Shown here: positions 1 to 12,304 of the stretch, one piece after another
Layout: each line of letters starts with the position of its first letter
Position numbering within the stretch: position 1 is the first letter of the stretch
Source: Mesostigma viride
Taxonomy: Eukaryota > Streptophyta > Mesostigmatophyceae > Mesostigmatales > Mesostigmataceae
Length of the DNA stretch: 64,000 nt
NCBI GenBank assembly: GCA_009746045.1
Contig: RPFO01000448.1
Coordinates: forward strand, 3,206,049 to 3,270,048
Direction: 5' to 3'
Made by a program: the position numbers and the translations under genes
Notes under the pieces: model-generated
What the model saw: only the letters and a program-made list of their open reading frames with translations
Databases searched by the model: none
Told to the model about the DNA's origin: nothing

Positions 1-3000
1 ATGCTGGCATCTGGCGACACGTTCCGCGCTGCGGCGGGTGAGCAGCTTGAAAAATGGGCTGAGCGGAGCGGGGCTACCTTTTTCGATGTGAAGGACAGCC
101 GACCAGCCACCGTTCTATTTAATGCAGTGCAAGCTGCGGAGAAGGACGGCTACGAGTATGTCATCTGCGACACCTCTGGACGTAAGTAAAGTTGGCTGGT
201 GCTTTTCAACCCAGCATGGAACATTGATTAGTAATCAGAAATACGATTTTTAGGAGTGAAGTCGGCAATGCAAATGTGCTTCTGTGCTTGATGGGTGGAT
301 AGTAAATACTTCATGTCCGTGGATGAATGGCTGTGGTGTCTCCAGGATATATATAAAAAAAAAAACAAGCGGAGTCTACAACGCGATTCCTTAGTTTAGA
401 AATCAAGACATGCGCATATTTGGTGTAGTGTCTGATCAGAGCGACTCACTTGATGTCAGAATTTGGATGCAGGCACTCTTGACATGAAGCTTCTATCAGG
501 GATTATTAGGGTTGTCATGATGATGAAGCTTTTTAGAGTTATTGGGGCGAGATGTGAATTAGGGCTAATTAGGGTTCTCAGGCGTTTTAGGGCGAGATGT
601 GCCTCAAGGGGAGGTGGCTGGCTTCCCTGCTTTCCCCGACGGGGCTGTTCACGGGGACAACTTGCATACTTCCCTGATCATATTGTTAGTGCCGCAGGGG
701 CTGTGTGTTTCATGCTTCTCGTGAGACGGATGGCCAGCGTGGGTCCTGGGGGAAATGGGGCAGTCTGCATCCGGTACGGCGCTTGACTTTGGAAGTTATT
801 GTTAGGGTGGTCAGATTCTTTTTCTTATTTCTTTTTCTCATTTTATGAGGCGACGGGACACGTCCCTGTGGGATCTGTTTCTGCTAAACAAAGGAAGAGT
901 TCCCGTCGATAATCCCCCCCCTATTCACCCCCTTAATTATCCCCTGATTACCCTCTCTATAATTGTCATGTCTCAACGGTATCACGCGATCTCGTCCCAG
1001 TTAACTACGGGTACTTTCTTTCTAAGCTTTGAATCCTGTGGGCAGTCCCCTTTCAAGCGCAACTTCTCTACACACGGAGGCTCATGCTGCACAGCAGCGG
1101 CTTTGCCAGGCACGCATGCCTTGCCCCACCACCCTTTTTTTCCCCCCAATGACTACCAGTTGTATCTGACGCTTTCCCTCGCTCAGCTCACATGGCTACG
1201 CATCGTCCCCGCGATGCATCGGTGTCAACCTGTCCCTGTGTTCACGTGCGCTGTCCTGTGTCCACGTATGCCGCTACGGCACCTTGTCTGTCTTCCCTGC
1301 CTGAACGTGCTTTGATATATTCCTGGTCACGCCCCTTGGGCATGCATCCAACGTTTCATACGGATGGGAAGCTCTGTGACCTGCGAAAAGGTGGCAATCA
1401 CATGGGGGCAAATAAGAGGGGGCCGAGAGGGCCCCTCAAAAGTGTGCGAGAAGGTTCAAGATCGCTTGCTTATTGACTTATTTTTTCCCGCCCGGCCATG
1501 CGCATGCTTCATCAGGCTCTTTTTCGTCCGCCTGAAATGCCTGGCTGTTTGATCATTTGGATTATGCTTGGAGTGGATCACAGGGCACTGTCAGCGCTGC
1601 GTAGTGAGGGTGTTAGCCAGAACCGCTTGTTCTGGCCATCACCTTGCTAACGCACCAACACCCTCCCGCCTTTCACCATTATTTCCTTCCCCCCCTTCTG
1701 CAAGGCCGGCAAAGAAGGTTGACATTTTTCCACGGACAGTCAGGGGGGCAGCCAGGATTACGCGAACCCCTCCCCACTCCATACCGTGTGGCCATTCGTT
1801 CTTCCCCCCTTGTGGTCTCGCTTCCATTTCATACCCCGCTTGCCAGGCCTGCACACCATGCCACTTATCCCTCCTTGTGCCCGCTCTTTCCTCCCTCTGC
1901 CAGGCCTCCACGCCAACTTACGTCCTCCCCCCCTGCGTCCCCCCCCCCCCCCCATTCCAGGCCTGCACACGAACTTTGACCTGATGGAGGAGCTGGCCAA
2001 GTGCAAGCGCTCGATCGTCAAGGGGTCCAAGAACGGCGCGCCGCACGAGGTGCTGCTGGTCATCGACGCGACCACCGGGCTCAACATGGTCAACCAGGCG
2101 CGCGAGTTCAATGACAAGGTCGGCCTCACGGGCATCATTCTCACCAAGCTGGACGGCTCCTCCCGCGGCGGATGCGTGGTGAGTAGGGTGGAGGGGGTTG
2201 AAGGGGTTGCGGGAGGGGGGGGGGGGGGAAGGGGGGCCAGTTGCCTGCAAGGATGAGATCGGGAACTTAGCTGAGACTGAATTTTTATACTAAGTCATTT
2301 AAGTGAAATGTGAGTTGTCATTTTAGTGAAATGCGAGTTGTCATTGTAGTGAAATGTGAGTTGTCATTTAGTGAAATGTGAGTAGCAGGAGAGCATCTGA
2401 TACATCGTCTCATAGAATAGAGCGTGGACAGGTGCTAATGTGCTTTTCTATGGCAGAAGCCGTGCATGTGTCTATAGAAGTATGACATGGAGATGCATTC
2501 TTGGAAACATTGTGTGTGATTAGACCCAACCTCCATGCATCTTCAACATGCGCCCGCCTCCCAGTGCTGATGCTTCTACAACAGTTTGAAATACGGCCTC
2601 TTCGCCATGTAACAGTCTAGCTTGCTTGTTCAACTGTGTTTGTTTTGATCAAATGGAGCTTTGTCCAAGTAGATATGTGGCTTTAGCGCCTTGCATGGCA
2701 AAACGTTGACAACGAATACATGTCATGCGAGGGATGGGACAAACCATGGCCAGCATTGATTGTTCCATTTAAGACAGGAGGGCTTCACCTACTCTCGTCA
2801 CACAGGGGCGTTTGCCTGCCATGCATCCAGTGTTGGCTGTCTTACTTATATGGTGGGTTGAACTTGCGTGCTCGTTGGGTGGGTACAGGTCAGCGTGGTG
2901 GACGAGCTCAGCATTCCCGTCAAGTTTGTCGGAGTGGGCGAGGGAATCAAGGACTTGCAACCATTCAACGTGGAGGCCTTTGTAGATGCCTTGTTTCCCT

Positions 3001-3002
3001 AG
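1..3002 (+). CDS. cpFTSY: Chloroplast SRP receptor FtsY, GTPase domain (5' end outside window)
   Basis: Exons: before 1..181, 1961..2178, 2889..3002 (TAG stop); both complete introns are GT-AG and phase-consistent. FtsY is the SRP-family GTPase that docks cpSRP54 at the thylakoid membrane so that light-harvesting proteins can be inserted by Alb3. Visible family motifs are GDTFRAAA, the G3 motif DTSGR (split by the first intron), LMEEL, TGLNM, the G4 motif TKLDG, SSRGGC and the closing VKFVGVGEGIKDLQPF. The protein ends right after the final helix (VDALFP), as FtsY proteins do. The NG-domain start, P-loop and transit peptide lie upstream of the window, so the ATG at position 1 is an internal methionine. 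The plastid assignment rests on similarity to plant cpFtsY; bacterial-type FtsY is the same family. The first intron carries acceptor-plus-exon-start copies just before the real acceptor at 1960. Confidence 0.93.
1848..1925 (+). repeat. Decoy copies of the FtsY exon 2 acceptor and exon start
   Basis: The real junction reads ...ATTCCAG|GCCTGCACACGAAC at 1960/1961. Two near copies precede it in the intron, GCCAGGCCTGCACACC near 1850 and GCCAGGCCTCCACGCC near 1898. Each has a pyrimidine-rich run, CAG and the first bases of the exon. The spacing is about 50-60 bases, so they look like local tandem duplications spanning the 3' splice site. Confidence 0.7.
2302..2395 (+). repeat. Short tandem repeat in FtsY intron
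   Basis: Four tandem units of about 22-23 bases, consensus AGTGAAATGTGAGTTGTCAT, lie in the second intron. Three of the four contain the donor-like hexamer GTGAGT; one reads GCGAGT. No coding potential. Confidence 0.8.
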
Positions 3003-3120
3003 ATAGGGGTTTTACCTTCCCAGGGGGCTGCACATGAGCTCAAGCACCTGCCCATGCAGTGGTCAAATGTGGACGGAAAGTACAACTTCTATGAAGTGGC
3101 AGTACGTTGATTATATGATC

Positions 3121-3172
3121 AATTGATTAATTAATTAAACTCGTGCTCCCGTTGGGGAGTCACGGAGCATTA
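3121..3172 (-). mobile_element. LINE 3' end fragment, family A (hairpin plus TTAA tail)
   Basis: Read on the minus strand, a short 3'-terminal sequence with inverted arms GTGCTCC/GGAGCAC and an inner CTCCCC-AAC-GGGAG stem is followed by GAGTTTAATTAATTAA. The same block recurs at 42285-42335, 44461-44515 and 50281-50332, always with the AT-rich tail on the same side. That is the behaviour expected of the 3' end of a non-LTR retrotransposon. Confidence 0.65.
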
Positions 3173-3473
3173 TTCTTTTTTTTAATGAAAGGAGCCGATG
3201 TTGGCTGCCATGATATAGGTTGCATGCCTTGACTTTGCCACCTTGGGCAACTCCATCGATCACTCAAAAACCCACACTGTACGTAAGTGTGTAAGTGTTC
3301 TCAAACATCTCACTAGATTTCTGTAGTTATTATTTTATTTAATGTGCTGAAAAAAGTCATATGGAACCTAGTACACATTACAATTGAATGCCCCGGGTTG
3401 CATCAATTGAAGGTGTCAGTCCACCGACATAATTCCATGCCGGTGCACAGTACATGCATGCAACAAGTGTGCT

Positions 3474-3612
3474 GTTAATTAATTAATTAATTAATTAATT
3501 AATTAATTAATTAATTAATTAATTAATTAATTAATTAATTAATTAATTAATTAATTAATTAATTAATTAATTAATTAATTAATTAATTAATTAAACTCGT
3601 GCTCCCGTTGAC
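3474..3612 (-). repeat. (TTAA)n array of about 30 units joined to a LINE family A 3' end
   Basis: About 121 bases of uninterrupted TTAA repeat (3474-3594) run directly into AACTCGTGCTCCCGTTG, the truncated start of the family A 3' hairpin seen at 3121-3172. This looks like an expanded retrotransposon tail rather than a free microsatellite. Confidence 0.8.
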
Positions 3613-5143
3613 GAACAAGTGTGCCGTTAAGGGCGTACATATGTCATGCCTTTCTCACCTCCATAACTTATCATTCTCAAAATATATGTCATGCAGTAAT
3701 GTACCCGCGTGAATGTGCAATATGCATGCTTGTGCAAGTGCTGCATGCGATCACAGAGGGCTTCATGGTGCCCGGCCAGAGGCTGCGGCCAAGTTTCTTT
3801 GGCCCAACCGATGGAAGAAGCATAAGTAACTAAGTACTTGCGTGTTATGCGCATGGGCATGCCACGGAGTACTATGCCAATCTAATTGGTAGAAGCACAG
3901 ATATATTTTACATAGTATTTGTCTCCTCCATTGAACATCCTAAAGCATGCATGAATAACGTATGTGCTCGTCTTCATAATGACAATTCAAGCAACCGGCG
4001 TCACATAGTATACGGTTTAGTCCTATATCGTCCAGCTTGAGCAACTGAAGCGGGACTGAAGGCACCTGTCGCCCGGGGTGGGCGGCGGGGGAGCGGGGGG
4101 GTCGAAGCGCTTGAATCTCTATATCAGGATCAGGATAAACGTAGCCGAGTTGCGAGATGCCCTATTTGCGAAATGTTCTTCCAGGCGCGTTGCACAGAAA
4201 TGGTTGCCGGCTGTGTACGTCAACGCTACGACATGGTGCACTACGAAGCTTATTCCGATACGAAGCCAACCACTTCGAAAGCAGGGTATTGACGCCCTCT
4301 CCTCAAAATTACGAAAAGCTCCCGAACAGGCATAAAATTACAGCGTCGCGGCAGATTTAAGTCTCATCATAGCTCGACATTTAGACTACGACAGGTCTTG
4401 AGTTTTACAGTGTTACGCAACTAGATTGTTTAAGGGCATCGCTCACTTGATTCTCATGTGCTGCGCTGATATGGTAGATAGTGAATAAAAGCAAAATCAA
4501 GCCTAACTTTAGAAGTTGGCGCAATAAGCAGGTAAAAACTAAGCCATTGCAACCCTCACTTCTTTCCAAAAAACCTTGCACGAGCCCATGATTGAAATGC
4601 ACGAAGCTCCATTTCTGGCCTGCCATGCAGTTCGGGCGGCGGACTGGCGGGTATTTCTATCCACCCCGGGTCCGCAAGCAGTTGTTGTTGACTTGTTGCC
4701 CACGCTGGACATCGGCAAGAAGTGAGTTTGAGCCTGGTTTGAGCCTGGTTTGAGTTGAGTTTATTCCCGCGCCGGTGGTCCGACACTCAGAAGAGGGCAA
4801 GAAGAGGGCAAGAAGTTGGAATCAGAAAGGGCTGGCAATGTACACGTGTCATGTTATGGATGGCAAGAACATGGTTTAGTGCGAGGGGATGTGTGGCGGT
4901 TCCAGTCCAAGGACTGTGCGGCTCAGCTCCACAGGAGTAGAGCCGGCTGAGCAAGTAGAGTGGGAACAGGGAAAGACCTGGTGGGAACAGGAAAGAGATT
5001 ATCCTGATTCCAGAAAAGTTGAAGGTCGTAATAGGGAGACGACAAATATGACCAAGTGGACAGCCGCAAGTTGACAGAAAAGCTGACTGCGAAAACGCAG
5101 GGAACGGCTTGGGAGTGGCATGAGCCTGGCCGCGTGAGGAATT
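3613..5143. other. Intergenic region between FtsY and the plastid membrane protein gene
   Basis: No reading frame here resembles a known family or carries believable splice junctions. Short simple duplications occur (GAGCCTGGTTT repeated near 4732-4752). The stretch before 5144 presumably holds the promoter of the next gene, but no clear TATA-type element was found. Confidence 0.5.
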
Positions 5144-8100
5144 ATGGCTAGCGAGATGGCGCTCGCAACCCGCTCAGCGGTCACCGCGAATGTTTTTGGT
5201 AGACAATTAGCACCAAAGCAGGTACCTTTCGCCGGGCAGGCCAACCGCTCGCGACCGGCATTGGCTAGCGAGTTCACGGGGGCGCGTTTTACCCCAAATA
5301 GAGTATGCACAGCTGGGTCCAGGGGTCTTCTGTCACGGTCTCGGCAGGCCATACGCTGCGACTCAAGTGCTTCAACTGGCGAAAAGGCAAGCCGCATTTC
5401 TTCACGGAGCCACGCTGCATGTCCTAGATGTTTACATGATGCCTACCCTAATATTATTTGGTGCCTTCGCCTGCTACGTTTATAAGGTTGTTTCTGCAGC
5501 CAATGTAACTGCCACTGTCAAACAAAGGCCTCGTCTTATAGATGCAGCTTCTTATATCTCATTTGCTCTGCTGAAGCTTTCACCGTGCAAGCCGAGTTTC
5601 CGCCGAGGTGCACTACATTGTATTTGGAAAGTCCTAGAAATGGCGTTGTAGAAAACGCCTCAGTACGTTAAAGGGTTTCCATCCCCCCTATTCGTGTTCT
5701 TCTCGAGGTCTTGTTGTTCATTCACTTCATAACTGTTCTCTTTTCTCCTTCTCCGTTGTAGGCAACCTATGTCACCCTGCCTGCACTGTCTACCGGCCTG
5801 CTGGGCAGGAAACGACATATCGACGCTTCTGCGTCCGGTCAATCGAAAGTGCCTCTACAAAAGCCTGAATATGTGTTGTTAAGTTGTTTCTCCTTCAGGA
5901 GTTAAACTTGTCGTTGCACGCTCCCCCCACAATCAATCTTGATTGGCAAGATGTTTGAATGAATAGAAACCCGTGTTTCCCCCCGCCCCCCAAAAAACAG
6001 CTTAATTTGTGAAAGCACATCAGCATGGCATCAGTGATGGCGAGGCCCTAGGGCACTCAATGCATGCAACTGGCCTTTCTCACCAAATCTCTACCATTGC
6101 CGGACCGTATAATTACCACACGACATGATGCAGAAAACGGAGGCTAAGCCCAGCGCGCCTGCCGCAGAAAAGGCAGCCGCCGCTGAAGCCAAGGTGGAAG
6201 AGGTGTATGAGGAGGAGGAGGAGGCGGGCCTGGTGGACATGGTCCTCGATTTCGCTGACAACACAGTGGCGACGATCGAGTCCCTCCCAGGGCCTCGCAT
6301 GGGTCCTGTGCCCGCCCTGGTCGGCGTCCCGCTCAGCTTCCTCGGCGTCACATTCGTGATCGCGGTTGTCCGTTACGTTCGCAAGTGGCTTTCGCCACAA
6401 CAGAAGCGGTCCCGCAAGGTTCGTGGCCGACTCGCCGCCAGCAAGCAAGCGCTCGGATTATCAAAGAGACAACCAGCGCAGGCCAGAAATCTGGAGAATC
6501 TGGACCATGGTAGCTCGGGCCTTGCCATTATCTTATCCGCGTTTTCGAGTCGTTCATGGTGATGGATATGAATGGAGATGGAAATGTGCAGCCTTGCTCG
6601 TTCAATATTGTGGCAGGCTAACGCAAAGAGCGACTAGATGACCTAGACGGAATATAGTTACACCTACCTAGTTGTGAATTTGGAGGGAGTCTGTGTGCTA
6701 TTTTGGGCCCATGGGATTCACGTGGGTTCCCCCGATATGATATCGCGATGTGTTTCCCCAACATTGTGAGTCTCCATGGGAGGCACGCGGGAAATGGAAT
6801 GAAATGTTTTGGCTTAGAGCCCAAGTTGCAGTGGATGTGCGTGTCTGTTACCTCACTATGCCAAGTCACGCCACGTGACACGTGGCTTCCTACTTTTTTT
6901 TTTTTTTTTTTTTCGAGCTATGTTTGCATCTTTCTGGACCCTGGTTGCAGAGTACCCCCTACCTTTCCTCTGCATAGTTGCACGAGGCGCTGGCAATCAA
7001 CTGTCAAGTTCGCATATCTCCACATTCCACATGTGTGAAATTTTGTACGCAATCGCCACACAGCACAGCCACGTGTTCCAGCAGGTTTGCCTGTTTGTGT
7101 TGACTCAACCCTGGCTGGTTTGAGGATGCTGGCATCAGTGACAACATGCCGGATGGAAGTGCTACTTTGCCAACCCTGCCTACTTGGAATCCTGGGCTTG
7201 CCTCATCTGAATGGGAGCTTGACCATCCGGCCGCCTGCGTCTGCCAACCCGCAACTGCACACATGCCAGGGAATGCATTCGCCCACATGAAAAATATCTA
7301 TTTCAAGTAACAATCAAGTCATACACCACCTTGTACCCCATCTCAACTGCCCCTCTTCTGCGCCATTTTTACCTCCCCTCCACGCACCTTCCACTCCATG
7401 GCCGCGCCCGTGACCCTCTGACTTAACCTTCTCCGATCCCGATCACGACCTCTATCCCGATCCCTTCCCCAATCCCAATCCCTATCCCGGTCTCTATCCC
7501 TTTCCCTATTCCCATCCGGTCCCCCAGGTTAACAAGAACCGCTACCTTATCGACGAGATCGACAAGTTCCTGCCAAAGGACCGGCTGAAGCTGACGCCTG
7601 TCAACATCTCCGCGCTGAGGCTGCAGGTAGGCGACGGCAGGGCGGCAGGTTGGCACTCATGTTGGGTAGCAGCATACCAGGACAATGTGGCCGCAGGTAG
7701 GCATCAAGAAAAGTGCAGGTGGGCAGACATGCTACGGCTTCGCATGGCACCCTCTTTTGAAGAGGTTGGTTTCCAATCATGTTGGATAGCAGCATACTAC
7801 TATAAATAAATTAATTAATAATCACGTAGACTGCGTCACGTGGGTACCAGTAAAGGAACCTTCAACCCCTACACACAATGAGAAAGAGGGAGGGCGCCCT
7901 AGCGTCTCTCACTACCCTAAGTGGGCAGGGCACAGACTGCCCTCAGTGGGCATATTACTATAAGGACATATAACCTTGAAGAAAGTGGTGACCAGCTGCA
8001 CGTAGTAGTACTTCCTACTCACATTCACCCCCATGGGGCTAGAGAGTGTGGAGGTTACGCTGGTACTTATGATTGACAAATCTTGAGTTGCATTGAATTA

Positions 8101-11100
8101 TTATTTCATGAAATTCAAGCGCACTGGCAGTGTTCTCCGGAAAAGAGCTTTTTGGGCTATACTCAGGGTGCCGTTGGATGAGGAGACAGTTATAGTCACG
8201 AAATTCTGCCAGAGGTCCTGTGTTCGAATCCTAGTTGTGTACTAATTTCAGTTATAGAGTGCTTTTTTGCTTTTGCTCCTTTGGCTGTCGATTCAGCCGC
8301 ATCAGGGATCTGTGCATGATCCCTGGAGTTGTTATCCTTGTGTCCAACGTTTGGTTTCCTGACCGTGATGTCTATGCTGCAACCATGCGACGTGCTCATT
8401 GTCATCGATGCCTCCGTCAAGGTCTAGGACTAGGCAATCCAGCCCCTTCTGAGAAGCGGTTACCCTTGAAGCCTGGGTGGCAATAGTGGAAACAGACCAT
8501 TTCTTTTTTTTGACGTCAGGGTTGCTGTGAGTGCCAATTCTATCCGCTACTAAACAACGCCGACAAACAAGGCGCTGCTGACAGTGCGCTATTTGTCATC
8601 ATCAGGCACATCACCGTTGCTGTTCCCGTGTAGGTATAATTACAATGTTCTAAATGTAGGTGTCGGTTATTGTGGACGCCCTTGCCTCTTTTGACGGTCT
8701 CCCTCGTGGTCATCATCAGGTACTGTAACGTGATACAATCACACTAGTTCTTGAAACATAAACTATGTGTGGTTTTTAACATAGTGAAATAGTTTTAGTA
8801 TGATACCGGATATAGTAGTATATATATGCTGTAATACTCAGTTAGATTTTACGGAATGCAGTTGGCGGCACCAGAGGGCAGAGGCTACAGTCTCCCATGT
8901 GGCCGCTGTCTGGGTGCAATGCAGGACTGCACTTCCTTTAGGGACATAACTTGATGACATTCCTCTTCTTGCATCCCTATTCACCTTGGCATATAGGATC
9001 ATGGCTTTCACCAGTCTAACCGCTGTTCTTATCACCATAGTCATGCATGGCATTCTAACGTGCCTGCGTGCCAATCGTTCCTGCTCGCCTCGCCTTGATG
9101 TCCCTGCACCCATGCACCCAATCCCCTCGCCACCCATGCATCCATCATTCCATCTGCCTTTGCCCATGCATCCAACTCCCTGCATCCGTCACGCACGCAT
9201 CAACCCATCTCCACACATCCGCTTCCTTGGCCCCCAGACGGGCTTCACCGGGGAGGAGATCTTCCGCAAGTACCTGCGCTTCCTGCTCAACGAGCGGCCT
9301 TTCGACGAGGAGGCCATCTCCGACGTCCTGCACCTGCGCTCCGTGTGCGGTCTCACCGACGACCAGGTGGCCGAGGCGCTTAACGAGAGTGCGCGCCGCA
9401 CGTACGAGAAGACGGGTGCGTGTCGGGCAAGCCGAGGGAGTAGATGGATGGTATGAAACTGCTAGATGCAGCTACTTAGATACAGATACATGCTGGTGCC
9501 GTTATAGTCTGGGAATAGACCAGGTTGCCCGGGCCATTAGCAAAGGGCCGGCACCTACATATAGACGGGTGCGTACCGGGCTAGTAGGTATGATATTGGT
9601 GGTATAAACTATGAGATACAGCAAGCGCGGTGGTGCCTGTATACTGGTAAGAAATTGGACCAGGTGGGCGAGGCGATAAAGGAGAGCGCGCGAGCATTTA
9701 TGACAAGACGTGTGTGTGGTGAATGGGCGGAACAGCATGCACAATGGGGCCCATCTATTGACAAAAAATAATGAAACTATCAACCAGTAATGATAGCTTA
9801 TGCGAGCCGTCAGGACAGCTGATGGTTTGTGCCTCTGTGCACCTTGCATAAATAGCACGTCCGGGGGTCGTGTGTGTCCGTAATAGGCTTCGCGAGGGCA
9901 AACCCTTTCAGAGGGGGTTACTTTGCCCAGATGAATTTGGGAATAGACTTGGTGATGGGAGCCACGAGATTAAAGCCCCAGCTAATGCCTACGACGAGAC
10001 ACTTGCTGGTGGAGGGATGTATACCCTGTAACTTCGTCCCCTCTGCTCGTGTCTCCCAAGGCAAGCATCTTGATTACGCGCCACCGTCAGTGTGCTGTTT
10101 CTGGCACCATGCCCATGCCACCTCATGCCTTCCTCGTCTCACATCATTGCCCCTGCCGCCCCCCTGGGACGTGGGACCCCACAGGCGTCGTCATGATCCG
10201 GCCTAAGGGCTTCACTCTGGAAGGCCTCAAGCGCAAGGCCACCGGGCGCACCATGTTCTCCAAGCTGCTCTACTTATCTGAGGTATTTATAAGTAATGAA
10301 GTTTTAGTAAGTGCCACCACCATCATAGCCACCATCATGTCTCTAATCTTCAACTTTTTTAGGTGACCATCCGTGCTGACTCTCCGAGGTGACAAGCTTC
10401 ACAGCGATTTTGACAATAGTGTAAATAGGTGGGGTTGTGCCATCTCACCCAAGTGCGTGGGTGCACAACTTTCCTTGGACACCTAATTAGATGTTATGTG
10501 ATAAATTCGACGTGCCACTTTCCGCTCACTTTGACACATGAACTATGGAGCACAGCCCAGGTCTTCATATCAATGAGACAACCCGCACAGGCCAAAAAAT
10601 GACGACTGGCTAATGTTTAGAGCGAGGTAGGTGGTCACATATCCCGGTGTGTGCCAGTTTCCTCACCGGCATACCATCGATCTTTACTCGAGCAAGTAGG
10701 TAAGCCATCAGCTAAGGCAAAGGTGCAAACCACCCAGTATCTACCATGTTTCTTGTATAAAGCCTTCCATGATCCAGATCCTCCCGATCGTCGAGTGTGC
10801 TTGTTTTTTCAATGATGTAAATATATTCAATAGTCTCAACACGCCTGCTTGTCCCGGGTCCTGTCTCCGTGAATTGTGCTGACCTGATCTATTCTCGTGA
10901 GTCATGTGCCTTGGTGCTGACCATATCTAATGCCCCTGTGCCTTGCTGCTGACCATGTATAATGCCCCTGTGTCTTGGTGCTGACCTGACGAATGCACGC
11001 ATGTCTTGGTGCGGACCTGGTTATTGCCGATGTTCCTTTGCCTTGTCTGCTGGAACGACGATAACAGTTGGACGAGCTGCTTCCACCCGGTAGCTCTGGA

Positions 11101-12304
11101 CGCTCAAAGGCGGACATCCCAGCCATCTTCGGCGCTACCGAGTGCGTGCGCTTGTATTTGCTTGTACCCGGACCTACTATGCGCATGCTGTCAAACAAGC
11201 TTGTTTTCCCGTGTGTGCTCTTGCTAGAAAGCAGTGAATTTGCCTTTTGGCAATGGGTCCATGTCGGCAGAAAGGGATACAGAAAGGAAGCAGCAGAGCT
11301 TGCTTGAGGTCACTGTGCCGTGCGGATGCCATGGTGCTTTACCTTGCACTGCTGTAGGGCAGTAATGCCCATGGTGATTTACCTTGCACTACCGTAGGTC
11401 ATTAATTACCATGGTGCTTTACCTTGCACTACCATAGTGCATTAATGACCATGGTGCTTTTCCTTGCATTACCGTGGTTCATTAATGACCATGGTGCTGT
11501 ACCTTGCTACGGTAGTGCATTAATGACCCAGCTTCCTATGCCTTGTAGGTACACTCCCCCACACACGTTTAAGATTCCCAGGTTTAAGATCTTGAGACCC
11601 TGAATTTTGGAATGTCAGGTTTAAGATCGCAGGGATGGTTTTGGGCCAAAGATCTTAAAATAGGTACAAATAGCTGGTCAGTGGTATGCGATATAGATTA
11701 TGTACTCAGGTATACCGCATCAGGTTAAGATCGCATACAGCTCTCAACTTTAAGATCGTCAGCCCTGGATTTGATTTCGTCGGCCGGACCCCAATCTTAA
11801 ACGTGGTGGTGGGGTGTGGGGGGGGGGGGGCATGCATTCACCCTGGATCAGTAACGTGCCCTCCTTCCCTTGGTATTCATGGCTTCATCCTTGACTGGAG
11901 TGCACGTACGCACAGGCATTCCTCTCCTGCTTCTCTAGCTGTGCGCCCGTCACTGCACATGCGGCTTTTCTAGGTATTTTCTAGCCACTCAATTAACCAG
12001 TAAGTCTACCTAGCCTTGTCCCTAGCATTCAATGCACCAATAAACGTCGAGGTGACCTGTCCTGCATCTGCTGCCCAACATCCATGAACGGTTCTAATGA
12101 ATGTATTACATTTTTTGTTGTGTGTGTGACCATGCCAGGGACGACACCAACATGCTGCGCATTCCCTCCCTCGTCGAGTTTGACGTGGACAAGCTCGAGC
12201 AGATGCTCACGTCCATGGGTGATGACGACGGTGACGGCGACAGCCCGGCGGGGCAGGATGGGGAGCAGGCGGAGGGGGATAACAAGAAGAAGGCATCAGG
12301 GTAG
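5144..12304 (+). CDS. Plastid membrane protein of the plant At1g42960/At5g16660-like type
   Basis: Seven phase-consistent exons: 5144..5386, 6134..6418, 7528..7626, 9238..9415, 10185..10282, 11068..11141, 12139..12304; 380 residues. The first ~80 residues are Ser/Arg/Ala-rich without early acids, like a transit peptide. An acidic Glu-rich linker follows, then one hydrophobic segment near residue 145 (VGVPLSFLGVTFVIAVVRYV) after the motif LPGPRMGP, then a helical domain containing TGFTGEEIFRKYLRFLLNE, RPKGFTLEGLKRKA and LLYLSEL. Recalled similarity is to an uncharacterised land-plant chloroplast (envelope proteome) family; the assignment is from memory and untested. The C terminus carries a hydrophilic Asp/Gly/Lys-rich tail. 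Intron 1 uses a GC donor (GAAAAG|GCAAGC); the other introns are GT-AG. Intron 4 holds tandem decayed copies of the exon 4 end. Confidence 0.82.
6463..6560 (+). repeat. Dispersed ~110-bp repeat (SINE/MITE-like), family S
   Basis: The block GAGACAACCAGCGCAGGCC..., CCATGGTAGCTCGGGCC and TTTTCGAGTCGTTCA recurs in reverse at 19735-19850 (BRAP2 intron 1). Partial copies lie near 10577 (+), 32070 (-), 48949 (+) and 63890 (-). Here it sits in intron 2 of the plastid protein gene. No coding capacity or terminal repeats were recognised. Confidence 0.7.
7687..7797 (+). repeat. Partial tandem copy of exon 3 end and donor of the plastid protein gene
   Basis: The exon 3 end reads GGCTGCAG|GTAGGC at 7619-7632. 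GGCCGCAGGTAGGC recurs at about 7689 and GTGCAGGTGGGC shortly after. The intronic part CATGTTGGGTAGCAGCATAC (near 7659) recurs as CATGTTGGATAGCAGCATAC (near 7778), so the duplicated unit spans the exon end and about 100 bases of intron. Confidence 0.6.
9518..10002 (+). repeat. Decaying tandem copies of exon 4 end plus donor (plastid protein gene)
   Basis: Exon 4 ends GACCAGGTGGCCGAGGCG...GAGAAGACGG|GTGCGT (from 9361). Diverged copies start at 9518 (GACCAGGTTGCCCGGGCC...GACGGGTGCGT) and 9658 (GACCAGGTGGGCGAGGCG...GACAAGACGTGTGTGT). A weaker third begins near 9947. The spacing is about 140-157 bases. None keeps an open frame, so they are intron fossils rather than alternative exons. Confidence 0.8.
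10900..11040 (+). repeat. Minisatellite before exon 6 of the plastid protein gene
   Basis: Imperfect units of roughly 45 bases share CTTGGTGCTGACC and AATGCCCCTGTG. About four copies are recognisable. They lie in intron 5 close to the exon 6 acceptor. Confidence 0.7.
11326..11530 (+). repeat. Minisatellite in intron 6 of the plastid protein gene
   Basis: Four to five imperfect units of about 58 bases contain CCATGGTGCTTTACCTTGCA followed by CATTAATGACC. No coding meaning. Confidence 0.8.
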
